Part shown: positions 10,768 to 19,048 of the stretch, in pieces
Layout: each line of letters opens with the position of its first letter
Position numbering within the stretch: position 1 is the stretch's first letter
Assembly: GCA_963665935.1 (NCBI GenBank)
Contig: OY762510.1
Location: 2,852,001 to 2,916,000, forward strand
Length of the DNA stretch: 64,000 bases
DNA from: Syntrophus sp963665935
Lineage (GTDB): Bacteria > Desulfobacterota > Syntrophia > Syntrophales > Syntrophaceae
Direction: 5' to 3'
Notes under the pieces: generated by a model
The model's input: only the letters and a program-made list of their open reading frames with translations
Told to the model about the DNA's origin: nothing
Database searches by the model: none
Program-made: the position numbers and the translations under genes

Positions 10768-12852
10768 TTGAAGAAATCGGAAAGGGCGGGAAACCGGGAT
10801 ACAGTGGATCTGACGCTGTTCGTGCGCACATCGGATGAAGAAGTCGTCCGCTGGAACCGGCAGCGGATCGTCGATGCCCTGATCCGGGAGACGGACATCG
10901 ATGACGCAACGGCGGACGCCGTGAGCCGGGAAGTGGAGAAGCAACTCATGAATTCCGGGATCAGTCTGCTCACCTCCACCCTTATCCGCGAAATGGTCGA
11001 TGCCAAACTCATCGAGCGGGGACTGGAACATGCCCGGGGGAAACATGCCCGCTTGGGATTTCCCCTTTATGACGTCGGCCAACTGATCCTCCATCCCCAC
11101 CGGGGAAATGCCAATCTTCCCCACAATCCGGAAGCGACCAACCTGATCCTGGCGGAGGGCATCAAACGGGCCTACGGCCTTCACGAGGTATTTTCCCGGG
11201 AGGTCGGCGACGCCCACGCGGCGGGAGATCTCCATATCCATGCCCTCGGTTACATCGACCGGCCCTACAGCATCTGTTCCTCCCTGGAGTACGTCAAGAA
11301 ATTCGGGATAAATCTGCCCCATTCCGTCAATGTGGCCGGCTCCGCCCGCCATGGGGATGTGCTTCTGGCCCACATGGTGCGCTATGCCGCGATTCTTCAG
11401 GGGCATTTCTCCGGCGTCGTGGCCTGGCATGGGGTGAATTACTTCTTCGCCCCTTATCTGGCGGGGATGACGGAGGAATCGATCCGGCAGCTCGCCCAGA
11501 TGTTCGTCTACGAATTTGCCCAGCTGGCCTCGGCCACGGGGGGCCAATCTATCTTTACCGATATTCATCTCTCCTGGGAGGCGCCGGAGTATCTGGCCGA
11601 TGTCCAGGCGATCGGACCGGGGGGAGAAAAAACGGGGAAGCGCTATGGGGAATATCTCCCCGAAGCGCAGCGTTTTCTGTGGGCCCTCTTCGATGTCTAC
11701 AGGGAAGGGGATGCCGCGGGTCAACCCTTCGTTTTTCCCCGACCGATCGTGCATATTTCGGAGGCCTTCTTCCGGACCCCCGGATGGGAAGCCTTTCTCG
11801 AACATCTCTGTGACGTTGCCGCCGACAAGGGCAATCCCTTTTTTGTCTTTGACCGGGGAGGGCTGCTGAGGCTTTCGGAATGCGGCTCTCTTCCTCTGGG
11901 GCGTTTCCCCTCCTATTGCGACGATGTGGAGAATCCCGAGAGAATGCGGAACGCCTCCATGCAGAACATCTCCCTCAATCTGCCCCGGTTGGGATACCGT
12001 GCCGAGGGAGACTCCCGCCGCCTGATGAAACTGCTGACGGCCCAATTGGAGCTGGCGGTCGAGGCCCACGTTCAAAAAAAGGTCTTTATTGAGAAGCTGC
12101 TGAACTACGGGGATTCTGGACCCTTATCCCTGATGACCATGAACCGGGACGGTCATCCCTATCTCCGTCCCGATCGGACGGCTTATCTCGTGGGGATGGT
12201 GGGGCTCAATGAACTGGTCCGGATCTCTTCGGGGAAGCACCTTCACGAATCCTCGACTGCGTTGAAACTCGGATTGAAAATCGTTGGGCACATGAAAAAG
12301 GAAATCGACAGATTCAGCCGAAAATATGGTCTACGGCTGATCCTGGAACAATCCCCCGCGGAAACAACCGCCTATCGTTTCGCCCGCCTGGATCTCCGTT
12401 ACTTTTCTCCCGAAGCGGGGCGCCATATCCGTGGCGATGTGGTCCGGGGGGGACTGTACTACAACAATTCCACCCATCTCGATGTTTCGGCGAAGATGAG
12501 GCCCCTGGAGCGCGTTCGTCAGGAAGGCCTGTTCCATTCTTTTCTCGAAGGATCGGCGCTGACAAACCTGAGGCTGGCGGAGGAAAGGCCTGCGAAAGAA
12601 GCATTGGCCGCCTTTGTCCGCCAGGTTTTCTTCGAAACCCAGAGCGCCGGAGTGGTTTTTTCCTCCGATTTCACCACCTGCCCAGACTGCCGAAAAACGT
12701 CCCGTGGATTTCATGAGACCTGTCCCAACTGCGGGGGAAAAGCCGTGAAGGGCCTGGCCCGGATCACCCGGTATTACAGCCTGATATCCGGATGGAACAA
12801 GGGCAAATTGGCGGAATTGAAGGATTATTATCGCAGCAGCTCGAATTTTTAA
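10768..12852 (+). CDS. nrdD: anaerobic (class III) ribonucleoside-triphosphate reductase-like protein lacking the radical glycine
   Basis: This 694-residue protein has an N-terminal ATP-cone (VRWNRQRIVDALIRETDID), the family block GDLHIHALGYIDRPYS..LEYVKKFG, QGHFSGVVAWHGVNYFFAPY, and a C-terminal zinc site CPDC...CPNCGG. NrdD reduces NTPs to dNTPs using a glycyl radical installed by NrdG. The C-terminus reads RITRYYSLISGWNKGKLAEL, whereas the family has Gly before that Tyr. Here it is Arg668 (CGG at 12769-12771), one base from Gly. The first active-site Cys also seems displaced (PYSICSSLEY). The start is TTG after AGGCAGGGCAGGGCA. No nrdG lies nearby. It is homologous to NrdD, but activity is doubtful unless the codon is an assembly error. 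Confidence 0.87.
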   Translation: MKKSERAGNRDTVDLTLFVRTSDEEVVRWNRQRIVDALIRETDIDDATADAVSREVEKQLMNSGISLLTSTLIREMVDAKLIERGLEHARGKHARLGFPLYDVGQLILHPHRGNANLPHNPEATNLILAEGIKRAYGLHEVFSREVGDAHAAGDLHIHALGYIDRPYSICSSLEYVKKFGINLPHSVNVAGSARHGDVLLAHMVRYAAILQGHFSGVVAWHGVNYFFAPYLAGMTEESIRQLAQMFVYEFAQLASATGGQSIFTDIHLSWEAPEYLADVQAIGPGGEKTGKRYGEYLPEAQRFLWALFDVYREGDAAGQPFVFPRPIVHISEAFFRTPGWEAFLEHLCDVAADKGNPFFVFDRGGLLRLSECGSLPLGRFPSYCDDVENPERMRNASMQNISLNLPRLGYRAEGDSRRLMKLLTAQLELAVEAHVQKKVFIEKLLNYGDSGPLSLMTMNRDGHPYLRPDRTAYLVGMVGLNELVRISSGKHLHESSTALKLGLKIVGHMKKEIDRFSRKYGLRLILEQSPAETTAYRFARLDLRYFSPEAGRHIRGDVVRGGLYYNNSTHLDVSAKMRPLERVRQEGLFHSFLEGSALTNLRLAEERPAKEALAAFVRQVFFETQSAGVVFSSDFTTCPDCRKTSRGFHETCPNCGGKAVKGLARITRYYSLISGWNKGKLAELKDYYRSSSNF

Positions 12853-12948
12853 ACGCTTTTTCCTTCTGCATTCCTGGGAAACTTAAGCATGGCTAATTTA
12901 AGAAGTGTTAAATTCTAGGAGGACATCAAGGATAATGCAAAGTAACTT

Positions 12949-12972
12949 GGGCGGCTCATCACCGCCCCTTTT
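12949..12972 (+). terminator. intrinsic terminator after nrdD
   Basis: A GGGCGG/CCGCCC stem with a 7-base loop is followed by CTTTTATT. It lies 97 bases past the nrdD stop and abuts the end of the convergent small-protein gene. Confidence 0.7.
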
Positions 12973-12973
12973 A

Positions 12974-13306
12974 TTAACGATGAAGAGTAGTAATCGGTTG
13001 ACCGTCATAGTACGTATTAAATTCCCCTAATGGTCGTTCTGCTGCGAACCGCCACGGAGCTTCAATAGTAATATTAGCCCACTGTTCACCGACGCCCATC
13101 ATAAAAGCAATTGGCATGGTGGCGAATCCAATACCCGTCGAGGCTATTGCGCCTATCGCTGCAAATGGACGCATGCAAAGATCACCAACAATAGCCCCAG
13201 TAGATGGCCCAGACTGAACGGGCGGGGTTTGATCCTCAGAAAAAGCGATGCCAGTTGATAAAATGCAGACAATCAGGAAACTAGCCATAAAAATTCGCAA
13301 TTTCAT
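12974..13306 (-). CDS. small exported/membrane hypothetical protein
   Basis: The 110-residue protein starts MKLRIFMASFLIVCILSTGIAFS, a clear signal peptide with probable cleavage near residue 23. The mature part has LCMRPFAAIGAIASTGIGFATMPIAFMM, a membrane-inserting segment, and ends with RFAAERPLGEFNTYY. That combination (D-x-x-x-RP, hydrophobic span, xRPLGEF) is typical of small deltaproteobacterial envelope proteins of unknown role. I chose the ATG at 13306, which has AAAGGGGAATT just upstream. An upstream in-frame extension to 13489 lacks such a site. The base composition is AT-richer than the flanking core genes. Confidence 0.7.
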   Translation of the reverse strand: MKLRIFMASFLIVCILSTGIAFSEDQTPPVQSGPSTGAIVGDLCMRPFAAIGAIASTGIGFATMPIAFMMGVGEQWANITIEAPWRFAAERPLGEFNTYYDGQPITTLHR

Positions 13307-13847
13307 TTTTAATTCCCCTTTCTTGAGTGATTTTCTCATATTTATAAACCTCACATCCCATAAAAGCAATAAACTTGAATTAGCCTGAATCCAGAGTGAA
13401 AGATTTAGCCGTGGGAGATGAATGGCGATTTTGCTAAAAAACGGCAAAAAGGCATAAGTGCGATGGTTAAAATTCAGGGATCTTCGCAATTATCTCATGT
13501 CACAGTCCTCAAAGTGGTAAATTTAACGAAGCCAAGACGGACTTCGCCTTTGGCTTGCAATTGAGTCGTACACGGCAACTTCCTTCCTGCAACGACCTAC
13601 TCTATGTCGGTGTAGGAAGCAACGTCCGATAAAGACAGCACCCATTTTCTATCATACGGTATTGTCCATCCTTGTCGGGCCAGGTGCGTGCGGTTTCCGG
13701 GACGCCCTTATTGTTACTGGCGTTTCTTGATCCCTCTTGGAAAAAAAGCTGGTTGATGCTAGACAAGGCGATGTATCCCTTCCGCAGCGTTTAAAAATAG
13801 GGAACGGTCGCTTTTTAAAGACATTTCCCATACAAGGTTGAAATCAT
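13307..13847. other. gene-free stretch between the small exported protein and the SEC-C gene
   Basis: There is no credible gene in these 540 bases. The region holds a stem-loop at 13529-13556 (AAGCCAA...TTGGCTT) and a second imperfect palindrome around 13580-13620 (CCTAC...GTAGG). These may be remnants of a small repeat element. A promoter for the rightward SEC-C cluster is expected near 13780-13830, but I could not pick one with confidence. Confidence 0.45.
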
Positions 13848-15212
13848 ATGAATAAAATCGGCCGTAACGACCTCTGCCCCTGCGGCAGCGGCAAAAAATA
13901 CAAGAAGTGCTGCCTGGCAAAGAATGACCAGCTCGCGTCGCGTCGTCATGACGAAAAACAGGCCATAGAAACAGCCCTTTCATGGTTGGAAGAGCATTAT
14001 CCTGAAGAAGCCAGCGCAGCCGTGCATTTTGATTTCATGGATGAACCTGACGAAGGGAGAATGGACGCCCTTGATGACTTGTCACCGCAACTTGTGCAGG
14101 CCCTATCCATCAATATCGGCGAGTGGTTGCTGGCGGATGCGGTACTGGATGTCAACGGCAAGGACGTCAAGGCGCACGAGCTGATTCTCGGCAAAGGCGG
14201 GCCGCTGCTGACTTCCCATGGCAGGGAGTGGATTATGGAACTGGCAAAACGCCCCTTGTCGCTCTATGAGGTGAAAGAGGTGATCAAGGACGAGGGCCTG
14301 GTTCTGACAGACATGCTCAATCCCGATCAACCGCCGGTACAGGTCAGAGAAAAAGCGGCCACCGGCTTTCTGGTGCCATGGGATACCTTGGGAACCCGTC
14401 TGATCTGGCAGGACGACAGCTTTGTCATGAGCGGTGCGATGTATCTCATGCAGCGGGAAACGGCGGTTGACTGTCTGGCTGAGATCAAAAGCGAACGGGA
14501 GCATGAAGCTGGTGATCCCGCGCTTGATCGTTACATCACGACCACCGCCATCATTGACTACTGGCTTGACTCCATCCTGGAGACAAGAGCCCTTCCCGAA
14601 CTGATTGATATGTCAACAGGAGACAAAATCCTGCTGACCACCGATCATTACCGGGTGACAGACTGGAAAGCGTTTGAGCGGATACTTGAAGCACAGGAAG
14701 ATGTCGACGGCGATCGCGAAGAAGGCTGGAACCGTTTTGAAGAACTGGAAGACGGGCGGCGTCGCTCCCGAGCCGCCATGGCGCCGAAGGGACCGGACAC
14801 CCTGGAGGTTTTCTGCCGTACACCGAAATTGGCCGACGAAGCACGACAGTGGCTGGAAGAAATTGCCGGAAGTGCCATCACCTACAAAATCCGCGAAGTC
14901 GTTGATCCCCGTTCGGAAAAAGCCCGTGATGCAGCAAAACCTCTGCCGGAGCCTGACATCCCGCAGGATGTTCAGCGCCAGCTCATCCACCAGTACCTTG
15001 CCAAGCACTACGAAACCTGGCCGGAAATTGCTTTGCCTGCACTGAAAGGGAAATCCCCCCTTGAGGCGGTGAAAGACAAAAAGCTGCGTCCGGCTGTGGT
15101 CGAACTGCTCAAATCCCTCGATCAGCTTGAGGCGCGCCGTATCGATCAGACCGGCGGAGAACCCTTTGACGTTACCTTTCTCTGGGAGCGACTGGGATTG
15201 AAGCGAGAATGA
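13848..15212 (+). CDS. SEC-C zinc-motif protein of unknown function
   Basis: This 454-residue soluble protein begins MNKIGRNDLCPCGSGKKYKKCC, a SEC-C metal-binding motif (Cys-x-Cys...Cys-Cys) normally at the tail of SecA but here N-terminal. The middle is acidic and not recognised. The C-terminal 80 residues (HQYLAKHYETWPEIALPALKG, then KSPLEAVKDKKLRPAVVELLKSL) resemble the toxin-binding-type helix bundle 'P-x-L-x-G-K-x-P-x-E-A' seen in some antitoxin-like proteins, so a protein-interaction role is possible. The next gene follows after 9 bases and a third after that, so these form a three-gene operon. Function is unknown. Confidence 0.75.
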   Translation: MNKIGRNDLCPCGSGKKYKKCCLAKNDQLASRRHDEKQAIETALSWLEEHYPEEASAAVHFDFMDEPDEGRMDALDDLSPQLVQALSINIGEWLLADAVLDVNGKDVKAHELILGKGGPLLTSHGREWIMELAKRPLSLYEVKEVIKDEGLVLTDMLNPDQPPVQVREKAATGFLVPWDTLGTRLIWQDDSFVMSGAMYLMQRETAVDCLAEIKSEREHEAGDPALDRYITTTAIIDYWLDSILETRALPELIDMSTGDKILLTTDHYRVTDWKAFERILEAQEDVDGDREEGWNRFEELEDGRRRSRAAMAPKGPDTLEVFCRTPKLADEARQWLEEIAGSAITYKIREVVDPRSEKARDAAKPLPEPDIPQDVQRQLIHQYLAKHYETWPEIALPALKGKSPLEAVKDKKLRPAVVELLKSLDQLEARRIDQTGGEPFDVTFLWERLGLKRE

Positions 15213-15221
15213 AAATTTTCT

Positions 15222-15728
15222 ATGGCAGCAGACCCATCAGCCAGGGAGAATCTTACCTTTCCAAAACTCGAAGCACGGGGGGTGAATGTGGAACAAGCTT
15301 TAACCTTTGAAACCATTGAGGATGCCTTTTACTTCGTCAGCAGCGCCGCTCCCGGTGAACATTGCGCGGTTGTCAACAGGGTCACCGGTGAGTCATTCTT
15401 CGCCTCGATCAACATCGACCAGGACGAAATTCCGGAGGATGTTGACGACAGTGACGATTATATTGGCATCCCCCATAAAAACGATCTTGATCTTGGAAAA
15501 CCACTGGTGATGGAGTTTGTCCAACGCCGGTGTCCTGAATTGATCGACCGGGTGCAGTCCATCTTTTCGCGCCGAGGGGCATACGGGCGGTACAAGGATT
15601 TACTGGCCGAGAAAAATATGCTGGAGGAATGGTACTCATTTGAAAATGAGCGCACCAGAGAATCGCTCCTTGAATGGTGCCGCCGGCAGGGTCTTAATGT
15701 TGAGGTACCTGCTGCCGGACAGGATTGA
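15222..15728 (+). CDS. UPF0158 family protein
   Basis: This 168-residue protein matches the UPF0158 pattern: IEDAFYFVSSA near residue 32, an acidic IPEDVDDSDDYIGIPHKNDLDLGKPLV core, RRGAYGRYKDLLAEKNMLEEWYSFE and the final helix ESLLEWCRRQGL. The family is small, cytoplasmic and uncharacterised. It lies 9 bases after the SEC-C gene, and its TGA is directly followed by the ATG of the next gene. The residue order fits an intact gene. Confidence 0.8.
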   Translation: MAADPSARENLTFPKLEARGVNVEQALTFETIEDAFYFVSSAAPGEHCAVVNRVTGESFFASINIDQDEIPEDVDDSDDYIGIPHKNDLDLGKPLVMEFVQRRCPELIDRVQSIFSRRGAYGRYKDLLAEKNMLEEWYSFENERTRESLLEWCRRQGLNVEVPAAGQD

Positions 15729-15729
15729 C

Positions 15730-16029
15730 ATGCTCAAAGAGAGAAGAGAGGACATAGCAGAATATTTTGCAACACAGGGGATTCCTGTTGAAACCAGATA
15801 CAGCAAAGGCGGTCTCTCCATCTATGCAATAACAGGAAAGACACCGATAGCCCGTTCTGTCCCGACAGGGAACGGTGAAAGCATTGAGGTTATGTGGTAC
15901 AGCCATCGCGACAGATGGGATCACATCGGAGATTTCGGTGTCACCATGTCACTGGATATCGCGCTTGACTATGTTGTCCGCGAAGCACCCGGGTGCTTCG
16001 GCATTGATTTTCTAAGAGCAGAGAGGTAG
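15730..16029 (+). CDS. hypothetical protein, third gene of SEC-C/UPF0158 operon
   Basis: This 99-residue protein (MLKERREDIAEYFATQGIPV...) is not recognised. It predicts as a small alpha/beta fold with the central segment GESIEVMWYSHRDRWDHIGDFG and a C-terminal helix LDIALDYVVREAPGC. I start it at the ATG at 15730, one base after the UPF0158 stop, with AGGA upstream; longer in-frame versions would overlap the previous gene. The tight coupling suggests it works with the two genes before it. Confidence 0.65.
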   Translation: MLKERREDIAEYFATQGIPVETRYSKGGLSIYAITGKTPIARSVPTGNGESIEVMWYSHRDRWDHIGDFGVTMSLDIALDYVVREAPGCFGIDFLRAER

Positions 16030-16165
16030 CGTAAATGACCGGCAAGTTGAAAGTCCCAAAATCCATGCAGCCTGTGAGGTTCCTGGGACAAAGGTAAAAA
16101 ATAAATCTATCCCCTTTTCTGTCTTTTCTAATTTTCTGTTCCCTCTTGTTAAGTCTTTTTATTAT

Positions 16166-16838
16166 TCATTCGAGTACCTTTACAACTTGCCGCACATGCG
16201 AATAATCTTTATTCACTAACCGAACCTTATTAATTGTATTTTCAGATTTACTGACAGCTACAAACATTAGCGAATGCCAATAGATAGCTGTTGCGTGGCC
16301 GTTGATTAACCTTTGCTTTATGCGTTCAAAATCAGTAACGAAGGATTGTCTGCGAAAATATTGAAATACTGAAATAACTGATCGTTCTGATATTTGATTT
16401 AATATGTGTTCAATGTCGGCATATAGAACATAGAACATGTTTGGCACTGTATCTCTTTTCAGGTTCAAAGCCGTTGTCCGGGTCAAGAAAGAAGATCTGT
16501 TTATCCACGATGTTGATGTCGGAAAAATACTCTAGCCTATTTTTGTTCGAAATCTGCGTGTTATATTTGTGCAGTGCAACTTGATAATTTGAGCCAGTGT
16601 ATGAGGGAAGTTTCTTGATTAGTTCAATTCCTTTGAATTTCTTTAAATCGCAACAAAAATTAATTATTCCAACTGACGACTGATAAATATGGGGTTTTGT
16701 AGAACCATTCTTTGTATTGTCATCAGGTGTCATCATGAGTGCTACATTAAATAACGGATAATCCATTTTTCCGGTTAAATAGTCGTGATAGTCCCATTTA
16801 AAGCTGTCGCGAGAATCACCCAAATATTGCAATTTCAC
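16166..16838 (-). pseudogene. conserved hypothetical gene broken by a 7-bp tandem duplication
   Basis: Two overlapping reading frames together encode one protein. The upstream part starts at GTG 16838 (VKLQYLGDSRDSFKWDYHDYL, with AGGGGG 6 bases before) and reaches FLDPDNGFEPEKRYSAKHVL. The downstream frame continues ADIEHILNQISERSVISVFQ to the stop at 16166. At the junction the minus strand has GTTCTATGTTCTAT, a perfect 7-base tandem repeat (16423-16436). Removing one copy restores a single frame reading KHVLYADIEHIL. The intact family ('QYxGDxxDxxKY...FLDPDNG') is widespread and uncharacterised. A 7-base unit could in principle be phase-variable. Otherwise the gene is dead. Confidence 0.75.
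16423..16436. repeat. 7-bp tandem duplication causing frameshift
   Basis: Two abutting copies of ATAGAAC (plus strand) occur here. Deleting one joins the two coding frames of the surrounding gene exactly, so this looks like the disabling event itself. Confidence 0.85.
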
Positions 16839-16966
16839 ATTTTCCCCCTGTTTAAAAAAAAACAGCCGCAGCATGGTGATGTTATCTTAAGTAATCTCTT
16901 GAACATATGTTGTCATTATTCAATTCCTCTCTACCTCGCTATTCATAGATAAACTAGAGCTTTATA

Positions 16967-17542
16967 TCAACAATTACTTTTGATATCTAGATATTGCATA
17001 TTGAGAAGTTTTTCTTTGTGTATAGTTATAAGATTTTCAAGATGGGATAATGCACGAGCATCACACGGACAAAAGGTTGTTGCCTTCATATAAAGCTCTG
17101 CCGCTGCTTGATATTGACCTTGTCCTTCTAAGGATACCCCCAAGTTTTTATAAGCATTAAAACGCATTGGATTGATTATTATGGCATTTCTGCAATATGG
17201 TTCTGCCTCCTTGTACCGCTTACACTGATTAAGGCAGAAACCCATGTTGTTGTTTCTGAAATACATGTGGGGTTCCCATTCACATTTAAAAGAGAATAAT
17301 TTTGAGTAATAAAGAATAGCCGCCTTGTAATCATTAATCCCCTCCATTGCTAAAGCTGTCAACATATAAAAAAGAGTTTTGTTGTCGGGATTTTCAAATT
17401 CAGCCACACGGTACTCAAGATATGAGAGAGCAAGCTGATGTCGATTTGTTCTTGCATAAAATGAGGCCAGTTTCCAGGGGTCACCTTCTTCGAGCAACTC
17501 CTTTTCTGCCAGTTCTGTAGGTGTTGAATTTTGCTCAGCCAT
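16967..17542 (-). CDS. TPR-repeat protein
   Basis: This 191-residue soluble protein contains about four tetratricopeptide repeats, clearest in the stretch with FRNNNMGFCLNQCKRYKEAE, YCRNAIIINPMRFNAYKNLG and SLEGQGQYQAAAELYMKATT. TPRs are protein-binding scaffolds, so no enzymatic role is implied. GGGGGT lies 6 bases before the ATG. The gene is AT-rich and stands alone on the minus strand beside an 860-base gene-free stretch, which fits an accessory island. Confidence 0.75.
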   Translation of the reverse strand: MAEQNSTPTELAEKELLEEGDPWKLASFYARTNRHQLALSYLEYRVAEFENPDNKTLFYMLTALAMEGINDYKAAILYYSKLFSFKCEWEPHMYFRNNNMGFCLNQCKRYKEAEPYCRNAIIINPMRFNAYKNLGVSLEGQGQYQAAAELYMKATTFCPCDARALSHLENLITIHKEKLLNMQYLDIKSNC

Positions 17543-17770
17543 AGGGATACCCCCAGAATTGCGGATGCTTACGGGATGACATTTAGCAGAATGTATACCT
17601 GGTGATAATCTGGCGTAGTATTATACTGTTATAAATAATAATGATATATTGCCTTGTAATGTTAGCGAAAGGTGAGAATCATAATTCGCGGACTGTGTAT
17701 ATAAGTATACATTATCTGTTAAGGTTTATTGATTTTTTGGAACCTGTTATTATATCGCTAAGGCAGCATA

Positions 17771-17829
17771 ATTAACGTCATCAACGATTACAGGTTGGAA
17801 AGATGCATTCTCGTGAGATGACGTTTAAT
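17771..17829. repeat. inverted repeat in gene-free stretch
   Basis: ATTAACGTCATC at 17771-17782 is matched by GATGACGTTTAAT at 17817-17829, an inverted copy with one extra T, separated by 34 bases. It could be a protein-binding site, a small RNA hairpin or a mobile-element end. Confidence 0.4.
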
Positions 17830-18323
17830 TAACTTCTAAGGAAGGATGGTTATAAGGCAAACAGGGTGGAAACAGGCTGGAAACTGCCTGGCAAATCGGT
17901 GTAAGTTTCAACCGGGATTAAATAAAACATCCCGAAAGCCGCGTTCCATCTTTTTATATGAGATCTTTGATGTTTATGGTTAACGCTTGCGGTAATCGAA
18001 ACAGAACGATCATATGTCCGTTAGCAAAAAGTCACCTTTAAAGAGTGGAGCAATAGCCGAAGAAACCAGCGTCCCGATTGAAAAAAGGTGATTGGAATCC
18101 AGCAGCTCGGACAGCACAGCTTGGACAATGACCAGATTTCCGAAGCAGAGGTTTGGCTGTCTTGGCCGCGATATCAAAGTGTATGCAGGCCTTTCCGTTT
18201 AATCTTCATGATGACGGATTTACGTTTCCAGACGCCGGGATGCCTTATTCAATCACGTCGCCTTCACCTTTCCGTCCTCTTATCCCTGTGAATCCAACTT
18301 GGAATTTATCCAGTCCCGCACCC

Positions 18324-18352
18324 TTGACATGCCTTGAGTCGATTCATATATT
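18324..18352 (+). promoter_or_regulatory. sigma-70-type promoter of gmhA-grpE-dnaK
   Basis: TTGACA (18324-18329) and TATATT (18347-18352) are separated by exactly 17 bases and sit about 55 bases before the gmhA ATG. This is an excellent housekeeping-type match. No heat-shock sigma-32 or CIRCE signature is visible. Confidence 0.75.
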
Positions 18353-18405
18353 ACCACCGAAATCGCTGAGATGTATGACGGGAAGGATTGGGTCGTAGGA
18401 TTTCC

Positions 18406-18990
18406 ATGGAAGATCATATTATTAAAATATTTAAGGAAAGCGCTCAGTTAAAGGAAATATTCCTCAACGAAAATCTGGGGCGGCTGGTTAATGTCATTGA
18501 AGCCATCACCGGAGCCCTGAAAGCGGGAAATAAAATCCTGATTTTCGGAAATGGCGGCAGCGCTGCCGACGCTCAGCACTTGGCGGCGGAGTTCATCAAC
18601 CGCTTTGTCATCGAAAGGCCCCCTCTGCCGGCCATCGCCTTGAGCACGGACACGTCGGTCATCACGAGCATCGGCAATGATTATGATTTTTCGGAGATCT
18701 TCAGCAAACAGATCCGGGCGCTGGGGCAGGCTGGGGATGTCGCCTGGGGGATCAGCACCAGTGGAAAATCGCCGAACGTTCTGAAGGGGCTGGAAGTGGC
18801 CGGGAAGATGGGTTTGATCACCGTGGGACTGACCGGGCGGGATGGCGGGGATATCGCCAGGAAAGTGGATTACTTTCTGAATGTCCCTTCCAACAGCACG
18901 CCTCGAATTCAGGAAGTGCACATTGCCATCGGTCATGTCATCTGTGAGATGATCGACTTCAAGCTTTTTCAGCGGCCGGAACATAAATGA
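18406..18990 (+). CDS. gmhA: phosphoheptose isomerase
   Basis: GmhA converts sedoheptulose 7-phosphate to D-glycero-D-manno-heptose 7-phosphate, the first step to LPS inner-core heptose. The 194-residue protein has the SIS-domain signature KILIFGNGGSAADAQHLAAEF (split over residues 43-63), the ALSTDTSVITSIGNDY block, GISTSGKSPNVLKGLE and the C-terminal EVHIAIGHVICEMID. I use the ATG at 18406 with AGGAT upstream; an in-frame TTG 18 bases earlier is less likely. The gene sits in front of grpE and dnaK, so stress chaperones may be co-expressed with an envelope gene. It also supports a Gram-negative envelope. Confidence 0.95.
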   Translation: MEDHIIKIFKESAQLKEIFLNENLGRLVNVIEAITGALKAGNKILIFGNGGSAADAQHLAAEFINRFVIERPPLPAIALSTDTSVITSIGNDYDFSEIFSKQIRALGQAGDVAWGISTSGKSPNVLKGLEVAGKMGLITVGLTGRDGGDIARKVDYFLNVPSNSTPRIQEVHIAIGHVICEMIDFKLFQRPEHK

Positions 18991-19048
18991 GGCTCCGGGC
19001 CGGATGTGAAAATTTTGAAAACTATTGGGAAAGGAAAGACTTTGCGGC

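Larger units (their letters stand above)
17543..18405. other. 860-base gene-free stretch before gmhA
   Basis: Short open frames occur between 18088 and 18398 but lack ribosome-binding sites and recognisable protein features. The first half is AT-rich and holds an inverted repeat at 17771-17829. The last 85 bases carry the gmhA promoter. I found no tRNA-like cloverleaf, no CIRCE element and no riboswitch I can name. Confidence 0.5.

Noticed and set aside
10623..11012. N-terminal extension of the SPFH gene
   Set aside because: It would overlap the start of nrdD on the opposite strand, reads as low-complexity Ser/Arg, and the ATG at 10622 has a ribosome-binding site.
10711..12075. Long antisense open frame opposite nrdD (and similar ones opposite ade, trpB2, rarA, mtaD and the RND gene, the largest 619 codons at 48468-50327)
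   Set aside because: They are shadows of GC-rich coding sequence in a fixed frame relation; the sense-strand proteins are unmistakable and the antisense products have no recognisable motifs.
12934..13029. Tiny frame after an AGGAGG-like site downstream of nrdD
   Set aside because: It runs through the terminator stem and into the convergent gene; no protein features.
16084..16123. Possible REP-like palindrome (GGGACA...ATCTATCCCC) downstream of the SEC-C operon
   Set aside because: It resembles ends associated with REP-type elements but is a single weak copy with many mismatches.
18088..18398. Two short open frames before gmhA
   Set aside because: They have no ribosome-binding site and no motif, and they overlap the gmhA promoter.
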